From NCBI GenBank assembly GCA_945889365.1, contig CAMDBQ010000019.1, forward strand, positions 1 through 13,250: a DNA stretch of 13,250 bases. Reading direction: 5' to 3'. A program made the translations under genes and the position numbers. The DNA comes from Legionella genomosp. 1 (GTDB lineage: Bacteria; Pseudomonadota; Gammaproteobacteria; Legionellales; Legionellaceae). The notes under the pieces are model-generated. The model searched no databases, was not told where the DNA came from, and saw only the letters and a list, made by a program, of their open reading frames with translations. Shown piece by piece: positions 1-6,872 of this stretch. Each line of letters begins with the position of its first letter. Position 1 is the first letter of the stretch.

Positions 1-956
1 TGTTCCAGACTACTTAACCTTTGTTTTAATTCTTTTTCTTGCTCTTCTGAGGAGGGTATAATCGTTGCGATATAGTGATGCCTCTTTGTAAATACATTCG
101 CTTGCGTAATTTGATTGGATCTATCGACTAATAACGGGAACCATCGTTCATTTACTCTTTTTTCAACTGGCACAGTAGACTCCATACTCACTTGTTGAGT
201 TAATGTTTGAATATAAGACCCTTTGATAGATGTCAGTAATTCTCGAGCCACTTGCTGCGTACCAAATTTTTTTGTCAGGTCCAGTTTTCCTGCAAAAAAC
301 TCTTTGGCTTTAGGAGACAGATCAGTTAAGGTTTCGTTGAAAAGCCCACTTTTCTGTGCTGATTTTAAAATCACATCTTTTAGATGATTTTCTTCTTCAT
401 CACCCTGCCATAGCTTTGCACGATCTAAAGTGTCCTGCATAACCTCTTGCGATTTAACGAAATGATCAAACATTCGACTTAATACACCACCTTCACCGCT
501 ATTAAAACGGTCGAACGTGGTTCCCTTCTCTTCATATCGAAGAAATGCAAACATTTTGTTTTCCAATGATTGCTCAAATAGACCGAAATTAGGACTGTAC
601 TGCGTATTAAACTTGGTTTTAGTCGCGGCAGGCAACCCCTCCAGAGCATTCAAGTGCTCATATAACGCGATGTAGTTTGTTTCGATCCCTGATTTAGTTT
701 CAAAATCTTTTGCATTCTTGTGCGCTGTTTTCATAGCACCTAATCCGACCAATCCGCTTTGATATTCTTTGCCTTCCCTTGATTTTAGAAATGCCTTCGT
801 TGTAGCCTGTGGTTTGTCAGGGCTCCGTTGTTTTTCCGGCTTAGAGGTCATAACTGATTCAGTTAGACTGTTTCGATACTTGTCCAGCTTGTCTTGAGCA
901 GGTGATATCAATGACATATCAAGCATATCAATCCCTGCTTCAATCACTCCACGCAT
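1..956 (-). CDS. Hypothetical protein, 3' part of a probably split gene; runs off the left edge
   Basis: On the minus strand a frame is open from an ATG at 956-954 to base 1 (318 codons, no stop). It begins MRGVIEAGIDMLDMSLISPA and is rich in Lys, Glu and Gln, with no signal peptide or obvious membrane segment in the visible part. I recognise no family. The ATG lies 1 nt after a run of 12 A and has no Shine-Dalgarno sequence in front of it, so independent initiation looks poor. In this frame a stop occurs at 980-978, so the open stretch starts just before the A run. The 278-codon ORF upstream (940-1776) is in another frame and stops 14 nt inside this one. The simplest reading is that both are parts of one protein joined or broken at the poly(A) tract. 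The base usage is more AT-rich than in rho or the gcv genes, which would fit an accessory or acquired gene. Confidence 0.7.
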   Translation of the reverse strand, partial: MRGVIEAGIDMLDMSLISPAQDKLDKYRNSLTESVMTSKPEKQRSPDKPQATTKAFLKSREGKEYQSGLVGLGAMKTAHKNAKDFETKSGIETNYIALYEHLNALEGLPAATKTKFNTQYSPNFGLFEQSLENKMFAFLRYEEKGTTFDRFNSGEGGVLSRMFDHFVKSQEVMQDTLDRAKLWQGDEEENHLKDVILKSAQKSGLFNETLTDLSPKAKEFFAGKLDLTKKFGTQQVARELLTSIKGSYIQTLTQQVSMESTVPVEKRVNERWFPLLVDRSNQITQANVFTKRHHYIATIIPSSEEQEKELKQRLSSLE

Positions 957-1776
957 ATTTTTTTTTTTTGTAATTTGTTAATAAATTATCCCGCTCAACA
1001 TCATTCATATCTTTAACTGGGTTCAAAGACGGATCCATTTTTTTTTGAGCAGTAATCATATCTTCAATTGCACCTTGATTCAGATTAAGCTTTTCTTCAA
1101 TCACAGACATAGCATCATCAATATTTTGCAACGCCTCAGTCAGGGATTTTCTGAGCTCGACTTGATCAATCTCAATCTTAACCTCGGCCCCTGTAGGTAA
1201 AAGTAAGGTCTCTCGGGTGAGATCTACCTGAACTTTTTCTAATCGAGGTAAAATCGATACTATTTTTTTTATTTTTTGTTGATCTTCGGCTGTTCGATTC
1301 CGCGCCGAACCCTCTCCTACCTGGGCCGTGAGCGCAGCACCAAGGCATTGAAATTGTAATGCAGAAATCCCTTTTAAAAGCATGTCGACAATGGTGGTTT
1401 TTTCTTTTTCACATAATGTTTTCAATTGCTTTAACTTTGGAAATTTGTTTGCAATGGCAGGTTTCAAATCGGTAAAGTCATCATTAAGAATCGTTCGCGC
1501 TGCCGCTTTAATAGCTTGCATCGAATAATCCTCAGCATCTTCCGCTTCCAGAAAATTGTTGTATTCAATTTCGAGCACTTCAGTTGAAAAACTAACCATT
1601 TCATTGAACAAACGCGTGACCGGGAATAAACTTGTATCTTTCAAAGCCTTATTGACGCGGTCTCGGGCACCACCTTTCGGTTGCTCAAGATAAGCAATAA
1701 TCGTATTTGAAAAATCATCGGCAAATGTTGGATCAGTTGCGGATTTCGCAGTCGGAGGTTGATTTGAATTTGGCAT
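940..1776 (-). CDS. Hypothetical protein, 5' part of a probably split gene
   Basis: The product is 278 residues, soluble by inspection, of no family I recognise. The start is well supported: AGGA lies 6 nt before the ATG, and a TATAAT box lies about 30 nt upstream (1807-1812). Residues 1-20 are polar and low complexity (MPNSNQPPTAKSATDPTFAD). The C-terminal third is rich in Leu, Glu and Lys with probable helices (about 180-250) and could form a coiled coil. The reading ends Y-K-K-K-K-Y-A-W-S-D, where the four Lys codons are the 12-A tract at 969-958, and the stop follows five codons later. After the tract, the other short frame also stops within about five codons, while the third stays open for at least 318 codons. 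Deletion of one A, or gain of two, would fuse both parts. Other A runs lie at 1046-1038 (nine A) and about 1262-1270. Effector-like or phase-variable function is possible but not shown. Confidence 0.7.
   Translation of the reverse strand: MPNSNQPPTAKSATDPTFADDFSNTIIAYLEQPKGGARDRVNKALKDTSLFPVTRLFNEMVSFSTEVLEIEYNNFLEAEDAEDYSMQAIKAAARTILNDDFTDLKPAIANKFPKLKQLKTLCEKEKTTIVDMLLKGISALQFQCLGAALTAQVGEGSARNRTAEDQQKIKKIVSILPRLEKVQVDLTRETLLLPTGAEVKIEIDQVELRKSLTEALQNIDDAMSVIEEKLNLNQGAIEDMITAQKKMDPSLNPVKDMNDVERDNLLTNYKKKKYAWSD
958..969 (-). other. 12-A homopolymer at the junction of the two hypothetical reading frames
   Basis: Twelve consecutive T on the plus strand, read as A12 in the coding strand. It separates the end of the 278-codon frame from the start of the downstream frame of at least 318 codons. 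Tracts of this length are known to cause RNA polymerase slippage, replication slippage and sequencing indels. Which of these applies here cannot be decided from one sequence. Confidence 0.9.
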
Positions 1777-1839
1777 GATTTATCCTGTTAACAAACCGTT
1801 TTATTTATTATAGGACAATTTGATTGAATTTGGTATGAT
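1761..1839. repeat. Imperfect direct repeat covering the start codon region
   Basis: GATTTGAATTTGGCATGAT (1761-1779) and GATTGAATTTGGTATGAT (1822-1839) differ by one base change and one missing T. The first copy contains the start codon of the minus-strand gene (CAT on the plus strand); in the second that codon is ATA. The copies flank the -10 box. Confidence 0.6.
1807..1812 (-). promoter_or_regulatory. Candidate -10 box for the hypothetical minus-strand gene
   Basis: A perfect TATAAT on the minus strand, which would give a 5' leader of about 25 nt before the ATG at 1776. A -35 element is weak (TACCAA with an 18-bp spacer), so only the -10 is convincing. Confidence 0.45.
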
Positions 1840-1913
1840 CGGATTTTGAACACATCTGCCATTGGCTTTAAAAATAGTTTTCGAGCAGCTGTTTGAATAT
1901 CAGAGAGGCACGG

Positions 1914-1964
1914 AAAAGAACCGGTTCATTTACCTGCGTGCACCGTAAAAGAACCGGTTCTTTT
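1914..1964. promoter_or_regulatory. Paired GAACCGGTTC palindromes (operator pair or stem-loop)
   Basis: AAAAGAACCGGTTC occurs at 1914-1927 and again at 1947-1960, where it extends to the perfect 18-bp palindrome AAAAGAACCGGTTCTTTT (1947-1964). The 10-bp palindromic cores start 33 bp apart, about three helical turns, as expected for two sites on one DNA face. Alternatively the first copy can pair with 1951-1964 as a 14-bp stem with a 23-nt loop, flanked by A and T runs like a bidirectional terminator. It lies over 100 bp upstream of the -10 box of the minus-strand hypothetical gene. No binding protein can be named. Confidence 0.55.
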
Positions 1965-2036
1965 CTTTGCTTGAGGTGGTTTTTTGTTATATCCTTAATA
2001 TAGCCTATTAAGATTGAAGGATGTCATACACTGTGA

Positions 2037-2198
2037 GAAAGGCCCGGGCTGTCCCTTGACTTGATCGCAACGTATCGAGATGTTTTTGCAACATATCCAG
2101 GACGAATTTCGCAAGAGCGACTGGATGAAATTTTAACGACGGTTCCTAAATCATTGGGTGAAAAATTTGTTTTTAATCGAGCGAATATTAGACATTAG
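2037..2198 (+). pseudogene. Relic resembling the C-terminal part of a DUF4143 (AAA_14) ATPase
   Basis: The frame GAC at 2058 to TAG at 2196-2198 encodes 46 residues including LIATYRDVFATYPGRISQER and a following stretch PKSLGEKFVFNRANIRH. The pattern L-(I/L)-x-T-Y-R-D-x-F-x-x-Y-x-x-R-I, then V-P-x-x-L-G-x-K-F, is what I recall from the segment after the ATPase domain in DUF4143 proteins. The frame extends upstream only to a TGA at 2034, with no Walker A motif, no plausible start and an early stop. It therefore looks like a decayed fragment left by deletion or lateral transfer. The family call rests on memory of the motif, not on a search. Confidence 0.45.
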
Positions 2199-2223
2199 AT
2201 GTACGTGAGTTACCGTATTTCAT

Positions 2224-2263
2224 GGACAAAGCGGCATGCGTTTTTTTGCATGCCGCTTTGTCC
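2224..2263. other. Perfect 16-bp inverted repeat with T7 loop
   Basis: GGACAAAGCGGCATGC (2224-2239) is exactly complementary to 2248-2263, with an 8-nt loop of G followed by seven T. It lies 71 bp past the rho stop codon in the rho transcript direction. No T run follows the stem on either strand, so it is not a standard intrinsic terminator. It could mark or protect the 3' end of the rho mRNA, or be a remnant of a repeat element. Confidence 0.75.
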
Positions 2264-2288
2264 AATGTCCAATTAGGAGGAGCGCAGC

Positions 2289-2325
2289 CCGAACGGAACG
2301 GTTTAGGTGTAGCCGTTCCATTCGG
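2289..2325 (-). other. Hairpin just downstream of rho
   Basis: A 13-bp stem with one mismatch (G-U in RNA), CCGAACGGAACGG at 2289-2301 against 2313-2325, loop 11 nt, begins 9 nt after the rho stop codon. It is followed by no U tract in the rho direction. With the next inverted repeat it forms a tandem of two strong stems in the rho 3' region, possibly a transcript end or RNase barrier. Confidence 0.5.
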
Positions 2326-2333
2326 ATTTTGCC

Positions 2334-3587
2334 TTATTCCTGGCGCTTCATTGCATCAAAGAACTCAGCATTGGTTTTGTGATTTTTCATGCGTTCAAGC
2401 AAGAATTCAATTGCATCACATTCATCCATGGATTGTAGAATTTTACGTAAGATCCAACCACGATGTAGTTCTTCTGGGCTGACCAGCAGATCTTCACGAC
2501 GCGTACCTGAACGATTGATATTGATAGCTGGGAATACACGACGCTCGGAAATATTCCGGCTCAAATGAATTTCCATGTTACCGGTACCTTTGAACTCTTC
2601 ATAAATAACTTCGTCCATTTTGGAACCGGTATCAACCATCGCCGTTGCAATAATGGTCAAACTGCCGCCTTCTTCGATATTCCGAGCAGCACCATATAAA
2701 CGCTTAGGCCGTTGCAATGCGTTTGCATCCACCCCACCTGTGAGTACTTTACCTGATGAAGGAACAACGGTGTTATATGCACGTGCCAGACGAGTAATCG
2801 AGTCAAGCAAGATCACCACATCACGTTTGTGCTCAACCAGACGCTTGGCTTTTTCAATAACCATTTCAGCCACTTGCACGTGACGTGTAGCAGGCTCATC
2901 AAATGTACTGGCAACCACTTCGCCTTTAACTGAGCGACGCATTTCGGTTACTTCTTCTGGGCGTTCGTCAATTAATAATACGATGAGGAAGCAATCAGGG
3001 TAATTTTTTTCAATTGAATGTGCGAGATTTTGCAGCATCAATGTTTTACCGGCTTTTGGCGGTGCCACAATCAGACCACGCTGACCACGACCAAAAGGCG
3101 CGCACAAATCAACTACCCGTGCGGTTAAATCTTCTGTACTGCCATTGCCTTGTTCCATGATCAATCGTTTTGTTGCGAACAAAGGTGTCAGGTTTTCAAA
3201 TAAAATTTTGCGTTTTGCATTTTCAGGTGCATCAAAATTAATTTGGTCAACTTTCAACAGGGCAAAATAACGCTCGCTGTCTTTAGGCGGCCGAATTTTA
3301 CCGGAAATGGTATCCCCTGTACGTAATCCAAAGCGCCTGATTTGGCTTGGAGAGACGTAAATATCATCAGGACCGGCTGTGTATGAGCTGTCTGGTGAGC
3401 GTAAAAAGCCGAATCCATCTGCCAGAATTTCGAGGGTGCCATCACCATAAATATCTTCCCCTTTCAGGGCATGTCCCTTGAGAAGGGCAAAAATGATGTC
3501 TTGCTTGCGCATATGGGAGGTGTTTTCATCTTGGGCCATATTGACTAGATCGGCAATAGGTAATTGCTTGAGTTGACTAAGATTCAT
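2334..3587 (-). CDS. rho: Transcription termination factor Rho
   Basis: This is the hexameric RNA-dependent ATPase that translocates on nascent RNA and ends transcription in the cytoplasm. The 417 residues match the usual length (E. coli 419). Order: N-terminal helical Rho_N domain (1-47); cold-shock RNA-binding domain (about 48-120) with the RNP-like segment DGFGFLRSPDSSY (57-69); RecA-type ATPase domain. Walker A is VAPPKAGKT (174-182) with Lys181. The DERPEEVTEM segment (207-216) holds the candidate catalytic Glu211. Walker B is DVVILLD (256-262), the Q-loop region is VLTGGVDANALQRPKR (281-296), and the arginine-finger region is GTRREDLL (361-368). I start at the ATG at 3587 (MNLSQLKQL, as in E. 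coli MNLTELK). The GTG three codons upstream has no ribosome binding site. It is divergent from gcvT; the trxA gene often found just before rho is absent. Two hairpins follow the stop. Confidence 0.97.
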   Translation of the reverse strand: MNLSQLKQLPIADLVNMAQDENTSHMRKQDIIFALLKGHALKGEDIYGDGTLEILADGFGFLRSPDSSYTAGPDDIYVSPSQIRRFGLRTGDTISGKIRPPKDSERYFALLKVDQINFDAPENAKRKILFENLTPLFATKRLIMEQGNGSTEDLTARVVDLCAPFGRGQRGLIVAPPKAGKTLMLQNLAHSIEKNYPDCFLIVLLIDERPEEVTEMRRSVKGEVVASTFDEPATRHVQVAEMVIEKAKRLVEHKRDVVILLDSITRLARAYNTVVPSSGKVLTGGVDANALQRPKRLYGAARNIEEGGSLTIIATAMVDTGSKMDEVIYEEFKGTGNMEIHLSRNISERRVFPAININRSGTRREDLLVSPEELHRGWILRKILQSMDECDAIEFLLERMKNHKTNAEFFDAMKRQE

Positions 3588-3740
3588 GCTTCTCACTTGA
3601 TGTGTTGGTTATATTGAAATGGATATCCAGGATAATTTTCTCGGGAATGGCAAAACGGGTTAACCGCTGCCAGATGGTATCTTCTCAAACGTTTTGTCGT
3701 TAAGCAAGAGTACCTCATAGATAAAACAGACTAACATAGA

Positions 3741-3746
3741 TTTATA
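3741..3746 (-). promoter_or_regulatory. Weak candidate -10 box for rho
   Basis: TATAAA on the minus strand inside an AT-rich stretch of the 282-bp rho-gcvT intergenic region, leaving a leader of about 145 nt before the rho ATG. No good -35 element is visible. A long leader would fit the known autoregulation of rho in enterobacteria, but no leader structure is clear here. Confidence 0.25.
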
Positions 3747-3810
3747 TTTTAAACAAGGTCACCTTTTCTCGTTTCTTTGCTAAACATTTAAACTGATGGC
3801 AATTAACCCC

Positions 3811-3838
3811 TTGCCGGTTTTAATCAACGAGGTATAAT
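3811..3838 (+). promoter_or_regulatory. Sigma70-type promoter of the gcv operon
   Basis: TTGCCG (3811-3816) and a perfect TATAAT (3833-3838) are separated by 16 bp. The predicted transcript starts about 25 nt before the gcvT ATG at 3870. The leader is thus far too short for the tandem glycine riboswitch that precedes gcv operons in some bacteria, so control must be at the promoter or elsewhere. Confidence 0.65.
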
Positions 3839-3869
3839 CATCCTAAAATCAGATGACTAGGGAATGACT

Positions 3870-4952
3870 ATGATTTCAAAAACAGCACTGCACGCCAATC
3901 ATTTGGTTAGCGGCGCAAGAATGGTTGATTTTCATGGTTGGGAAATGCCACTACATTATGGATCCCAACTAGATGAGCACCATTATGTCCGCACCGATGC
4001 GGGCATGTTTGATGTGTCCCACATGAATGTGGTCGACGTGCTGGGTGCTGGCGGGCGACAGTTTTTACGACATTTATTAACCCATGATGTCGATACTCTG
4101 GAGCATACAGGTCGCGCACTCTATAGTTGCATGTGCAATGAGCATGGCGGAATCATCGATGATTTAATCGTGTATCTTCGTGCACCTGATAATTATCGCC
4201 TAGTCCTTAATTCAGCAACCCGTGCCCGCGATCTGGCCTGGATCCGTGAAAAAATTATTGGATTTTCAGCCGGATTACAAGAACGCACCGATCTCACCAT
4301 GCTAGCAGTTCAAGGCCCCCATGCCATTCAGAAAACTTTATCTATATTACCCCCCGCTCAAATTGACGCCATATCAACTCTAGCAACCTTTGAATCTGTC
4401 GAAATAGATCATTGGTTTTTTGCCCGCACAGGCTATACCGGGGAAGACGGTTTGGAAATCATTGTCCCGCAAAACAAGATTGCCTCATTATGGACATCAC
4501 TATTAAATGCCGGCGTGAAACCCTGTGGACTAGCCGCACGAGACACGCTGCGTTTAGAAGCCGGCTTGTTACTTTACGGCCAAGATATGGATGAAACCAC
4601 GACCCCTCTCGAATCAGGCTTGGCCTGGACGGTTAAATGGCAACCAGATGATCGCGCATTTATCGGCCGAGGCGCCCTACTTGCGCAAAAACAACATAAT
4701 TTAAAACGCACATTTGTCGGACTCACCCTGCAAGACAAAGGGGTGATGCGTGCTGGACAACGCGTGATTGTAGAGGGTCATCCCGACGGCATAATCACCA
4801 GCGGCACCTATTCACCAACATTGGGTCAATCCATTGCTCTGGCACGAGTGCCGATTGAAACCGGTGAGCAGGTTATGGTGGATATTCGAGGTAAATTGTT
4901 CCCCGCCTATGTTAACAAGCCAAGATTCATTAAAAACGGGATCCCTATATAA
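3870..4952 (+). CDS. gcvT: Aminomethyltransferase, T protein of the glycine cleavage system
   Basis: It transfers the methylene group from the aminomethyl-lipoyl arm of GcvH to tetrahydrofolate, releasing ammonia, in the cytoplasm. The 360-residue product has normal family length. The N-terminal folate-binding GCV_T domain carries LVSGARMVDFHGWEMPLHYG (12-31) and the GGIIDDLIVYL segment (93-103), whose Asp pair 97-98 matches the catalytic Asp of the family. The FFARTGYTGEDGLEI and AARDTLRLEAGLLLYGQDMD segments and ESGLAWTVKW follow. The C-terminal barrel domain (about 265-355) contains GVMRAGQRV and GTYSPTLGQSIALARV. AGGGA at 3859-3863 sits 6 nt before the ATG at 3870 and directly abuts the in-frame ATG at 3864, so 3870 is the better start. 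It is the first gene of the gcv operon; gcvH follows after 23 nt. Confidence 0.96.
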   Translation: MISKTALHANHLVSGARMVDFHGWEMPLHYGSQLDEHHYVRTDAGMFDVSHMNVVDVLGAGGRQFLRHLLTHDVDTLEHTGRALYSCMCNEHGGIIDDLIVYLRAPDNYRLVLNSATRARDLAWIREKIIGFSAGLQERTDLTMLAVQGPHAIQKTLSILPPAQIDAISTLATFESVEIDHWFFARTGYTGEDGLEIIVPQNKIASLWTSLLNAGVKPCGLAARDTLRLEAGLLLYGQDMDETTTPLESGLAWTVKWQPDDRAFIGRGALLAQKQHNLKRTFVGLTLQDKGVMRAGQRVIVEGHPDGIITSGTYSPTLGQSIALARVPIETGEQVMVDIRGKLFPAYVNKPRFIKNGIPI

Positions 4953-4975
4953 TCTAAACAAACAAGGACAAGATC

Positions 4976-5365
4976 ATGATCGATACGCCAAAAAACTTAA
5001 AATTTACTGAAACGCATGAATGGATAGACAGCACCGATGATGAGATGATCATTGGTATCACTAACCATGCGCAAGCATTACTGGGCGACATGGTATTTGT
5101 AGAATTACCGCAAGTAGGTGACGAAATCCATGCGGGCGATGAGTTAGGCGTACTGGAATCGGTTAAAGCCGCTTCTGATTTTTATGCGCCAATCAGTGGC
5201 GTGGTTACTGAAGTCAACCAGCAAGTCAACGAAAACCCCGCACTGGTCAACGGCGACCCTTACGGCGCAGGCTGGCTGGTAAAAATGCGCGCGAACGACA
5301 TTGAAGAGCTCAATACTTTGCTGGATGATGAAGAATATAAAAACGAGATAGACAAGGATCATTAA
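4976..5365 (+). CDS. gcvH: Glycine cleavage system H protein (lipoyl carrier)
   Basis: This is the lipoylated shuttle protein that carries the aminomethyl group from the P protein to the T protein and is reoxidised by the L protein. Its 129 residues are the standard length. The lipoyl attachment site is GVLESVKAASDFYAPISGVV, with Lys64 as the modified residue (E. coli Lys65 equivalent). The hybrid-motif glycines and the downstream NENPALVNGDPYGAGWLVKM segment are intact. AAGGA (4964-4968) lies 7 nt before the ATG. The stop codon is 1 nt from the gcvPA start, and the gcvPA ribosome binding site lies inside this gene, which implies coupled translation. No lpd (L protein) or lipoate ligase gene is in the window. 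Confidence 0.97.
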   Translation: MIDTPKNLKFTETHEWIDSTDDEMIIGITNHAQALLGDMVFVELPQVGDEIHAGDELGVLESVKAASDFYAPISGVVTEVNQQVNENPALVNGDPYGAGWLVKMRANDIEELNTLLDDEEYKNEIDKDH

Positions 5366-5366
5366 T

Positions 5367-6719
5367 ATGCCCTATATTCCCCACACCGCTGAAGACGTTG
5401 AAGCCATGCTGGCCAGTATTAACGCCCCAAATACGCAAGCATTGTTTGATGAAATTCCCCTGTCGTTACAATATGGGGAATTAAAAAATATCCCGGCGGG
5501 CATTAGTGAAATGGACATGCTCAAACTGGCGCAGGATTTCGCCAATCAAAACCAGAATGGCATTTGCTTTATGGGTGCCGGAAGCTATGAGCATCACATT
5601 CCAGCGGCTGTGTGGGATATCACGTCACGTGGCGAATTTCTGACGGCATACACCCCCTATCAAGCAGAAGCCAGCCAAGGAACATTGCAACTGCTGTATG
5701 AATACCAAACCATGATTGCAGAATTAACGGGCATGGACGTGGCCAATGCCTCCATGTATGACGGTGCGACAGCACTTGCAGAAGCCGTGTTAATGGCTGT
5801 TCGTATCAATAGTCACAGCAAGACCAACCGTGTGCTGGTCGCAGGCACCATCCACCCCCTGTATCGAGAAACACTGGAAACCATCGTACGCAATCAACAC
5901 ATTGAAGTACTGACTTTGTCGTTTGATTTGGCGCAAGGCACGACACCGATGAGCGCGCTGGAACAATACCATGGCGAAGACATCACAGCACTGGTCATTG
6001 CCCAACCCAATTTTTTTGGCTGTCTTGAACACGTTGATGCAATGACGGACTGGGCCCATGCCAACCATGTTGTTAGTGTCGCATGCGTTAATCCAGTCTC
6101 ACTCGCATTATTAAAACCACCCGGTCTATGGGGCCAAAAAGGCGTGGACATTGCGTGTGGTGAAGGTCAGCCATTGGGTTCTCCCATTGCATCTGGCGGG
6201 CCATACTTTGGTTTTTTTAGTACACGAATGCATCACGTGAGACAAATGCCTGGGCGCCTGATTGGTCGCACTGTAGATAAAGACGGAAACACAGGTTTCT
6301 CGCTCACACTGCAGGCACGCGAACAACATATTCGTCGAGGCAAAGCCAAATCAAATATCTGTACAAACCAAGGCTTGCTGGTTACTGCCGCAACTATACA
6401 TATGAGTTTGCTGGGTGCGCAGGGACTGATGCAGGTTGCTGAACGCTGTCATCATAACACCCATGAATTGGTTAATGCGTTAACACAAATCGATGGTGTG
6501 GAATGCGTGTTTAATGCACCTTATTTTCATGAAGCATTACTGAAACTCACGAAGCCCGTAGATGAGGTTTTAACATGCCTGCGTGCAGCGGGCATCGATG
6601 GTGGGTATGCCATCGGCACGCATTATCCGGAGTTGGGCAATACACTGTTGGTCTGTGCCACTGAAATGCGTACGGATGAAGATATTGCACGGTATGCCAC
6701 AGCGCTAAGTAAAGCGTGA
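5367..6719 (+). CDS. gcvPA: Glycine dehydrogenase (decarboxylating) subunit 1
   Basis: This is the N-terminal half of the PLP-dependent P protein, which decarboxylates glycine and loads the aminomethyl group onto lipoyl-GcvH. Here the P protein is encoded by two genes, as in many bacteria and archaea, and the halves form an alpha2-beta2 enzyme. The 450-residue length is typical for the subunit. Characteristic stretches are MPYIPHTAEDVEAMLASI at the start, CFMGAGSYEHHIPAAVWDI (about 62-80), TAYTPYQAEASQGTLQLLYE (about 92-111), NASMYDGATALAEA, and late in the protein GRTVDKDGNTGFSLTLQARE with RGKAKSNICTNQ. The PLP-binding lysine belongs to the other subunit. AAGGA at 5354-5358 within gcvH serves the ATG. 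A 150-bp spacer and yciI, rather than gcvPB directly, follow it. Confidence 0.96.
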   Translation: MPYIPHTAEDVEAMLASINAPNTQALFDEIPLSLQYGELKNIPAGISEMDMLKLAQDFANQNQNGICFMGAGSYEHHIPAAVWDITSRGEFLTAYTPYQAEASQGTLQLLYEYQTMIAELTGMDVANASMYDGATALAEAVLMAVRINSHSKTNRVLVAGTIHPLYRETLETIVRNQHIEVLTLSFDLAQGTTPMSALEQYHGEDITALVIAQPNFFGCLEHVDAMTDWAHANHVVSVACVNPVSLALLKPPGLWGQKGVDIACGEGQPLGSPIASGGPYFGFFSTRMHHVRQMPGRLIGRTVDKDGNTGFSLTLQAREQHIRRGKAKSNICTNQGLLVTAATIHMSLLGAQGLMQVAERCHHNTHELVNALTQIDGVECVFNAPYFHEALLKLTKPVDEVLTCLRAAGIDGGYAIGTHYPELGNTLLVCATEMRTDEDIARYATALSKA

Positions 6720-6869
6720 GCGTCATCCGAGCCGCGACCGCTAGGGAGTGTTCACCGGGGTTCAGGTTCAGCCGACACTGGCTTACGCGCGCCGCTCGAA
6801 TGATCGGGCAAATATTTAACTTAGCGCCATTAGACCAAGACCCAACCTACGCTAAACATAAAGGGGTAA
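6720..6869. other. GC-rich spacer between gcvPA and yciI
   Basis: This 150-bp gap interrupts an otherwise tight operon. Bases 6721-6810 are about 64% GC by hand count, clearly above the flanking genes, and the last 60 bp return to AT-rich. No hairpin with a T run, clear promoter or well-started ORF is visible. Short open frames exist but lack properly spaced ribosome binding sites. It may be a scar of the rearrangement that placed yciI here. Confidence 0.6.
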
Positions 6870-6872
6870 ATG

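Noticed and set aside
1848..1947. Short plus-strand open frame ending GTEKNRFIYLRAP before a stop
   Set aside because: About 32 codons, no start codon or homologue that I recognise, and it spans the palindrome repeats; possibly more relic sequence, but not supportable.
1947..1970. Simple intrinsic terminator at the AAAAGAACCGGTTCTTTT palindrome
   Set aside because: The palindrome has no loop of its own and can only fold by pairing with the first copy; kept as an operator or structure candidate instead.
2222..2482. Plus-strand ORF of 86 codons
   Set aside because: It starts inside the perfect hairpin and then runs antisense through the 3' end of rho; no family features and no ribosome binding site.
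3839..3869. Glycine riboswitch upstream of gcvT
   Set aside because: The predicted leader is only about 25 nt, and the DNA before it shows no paired aptamer-like structure.
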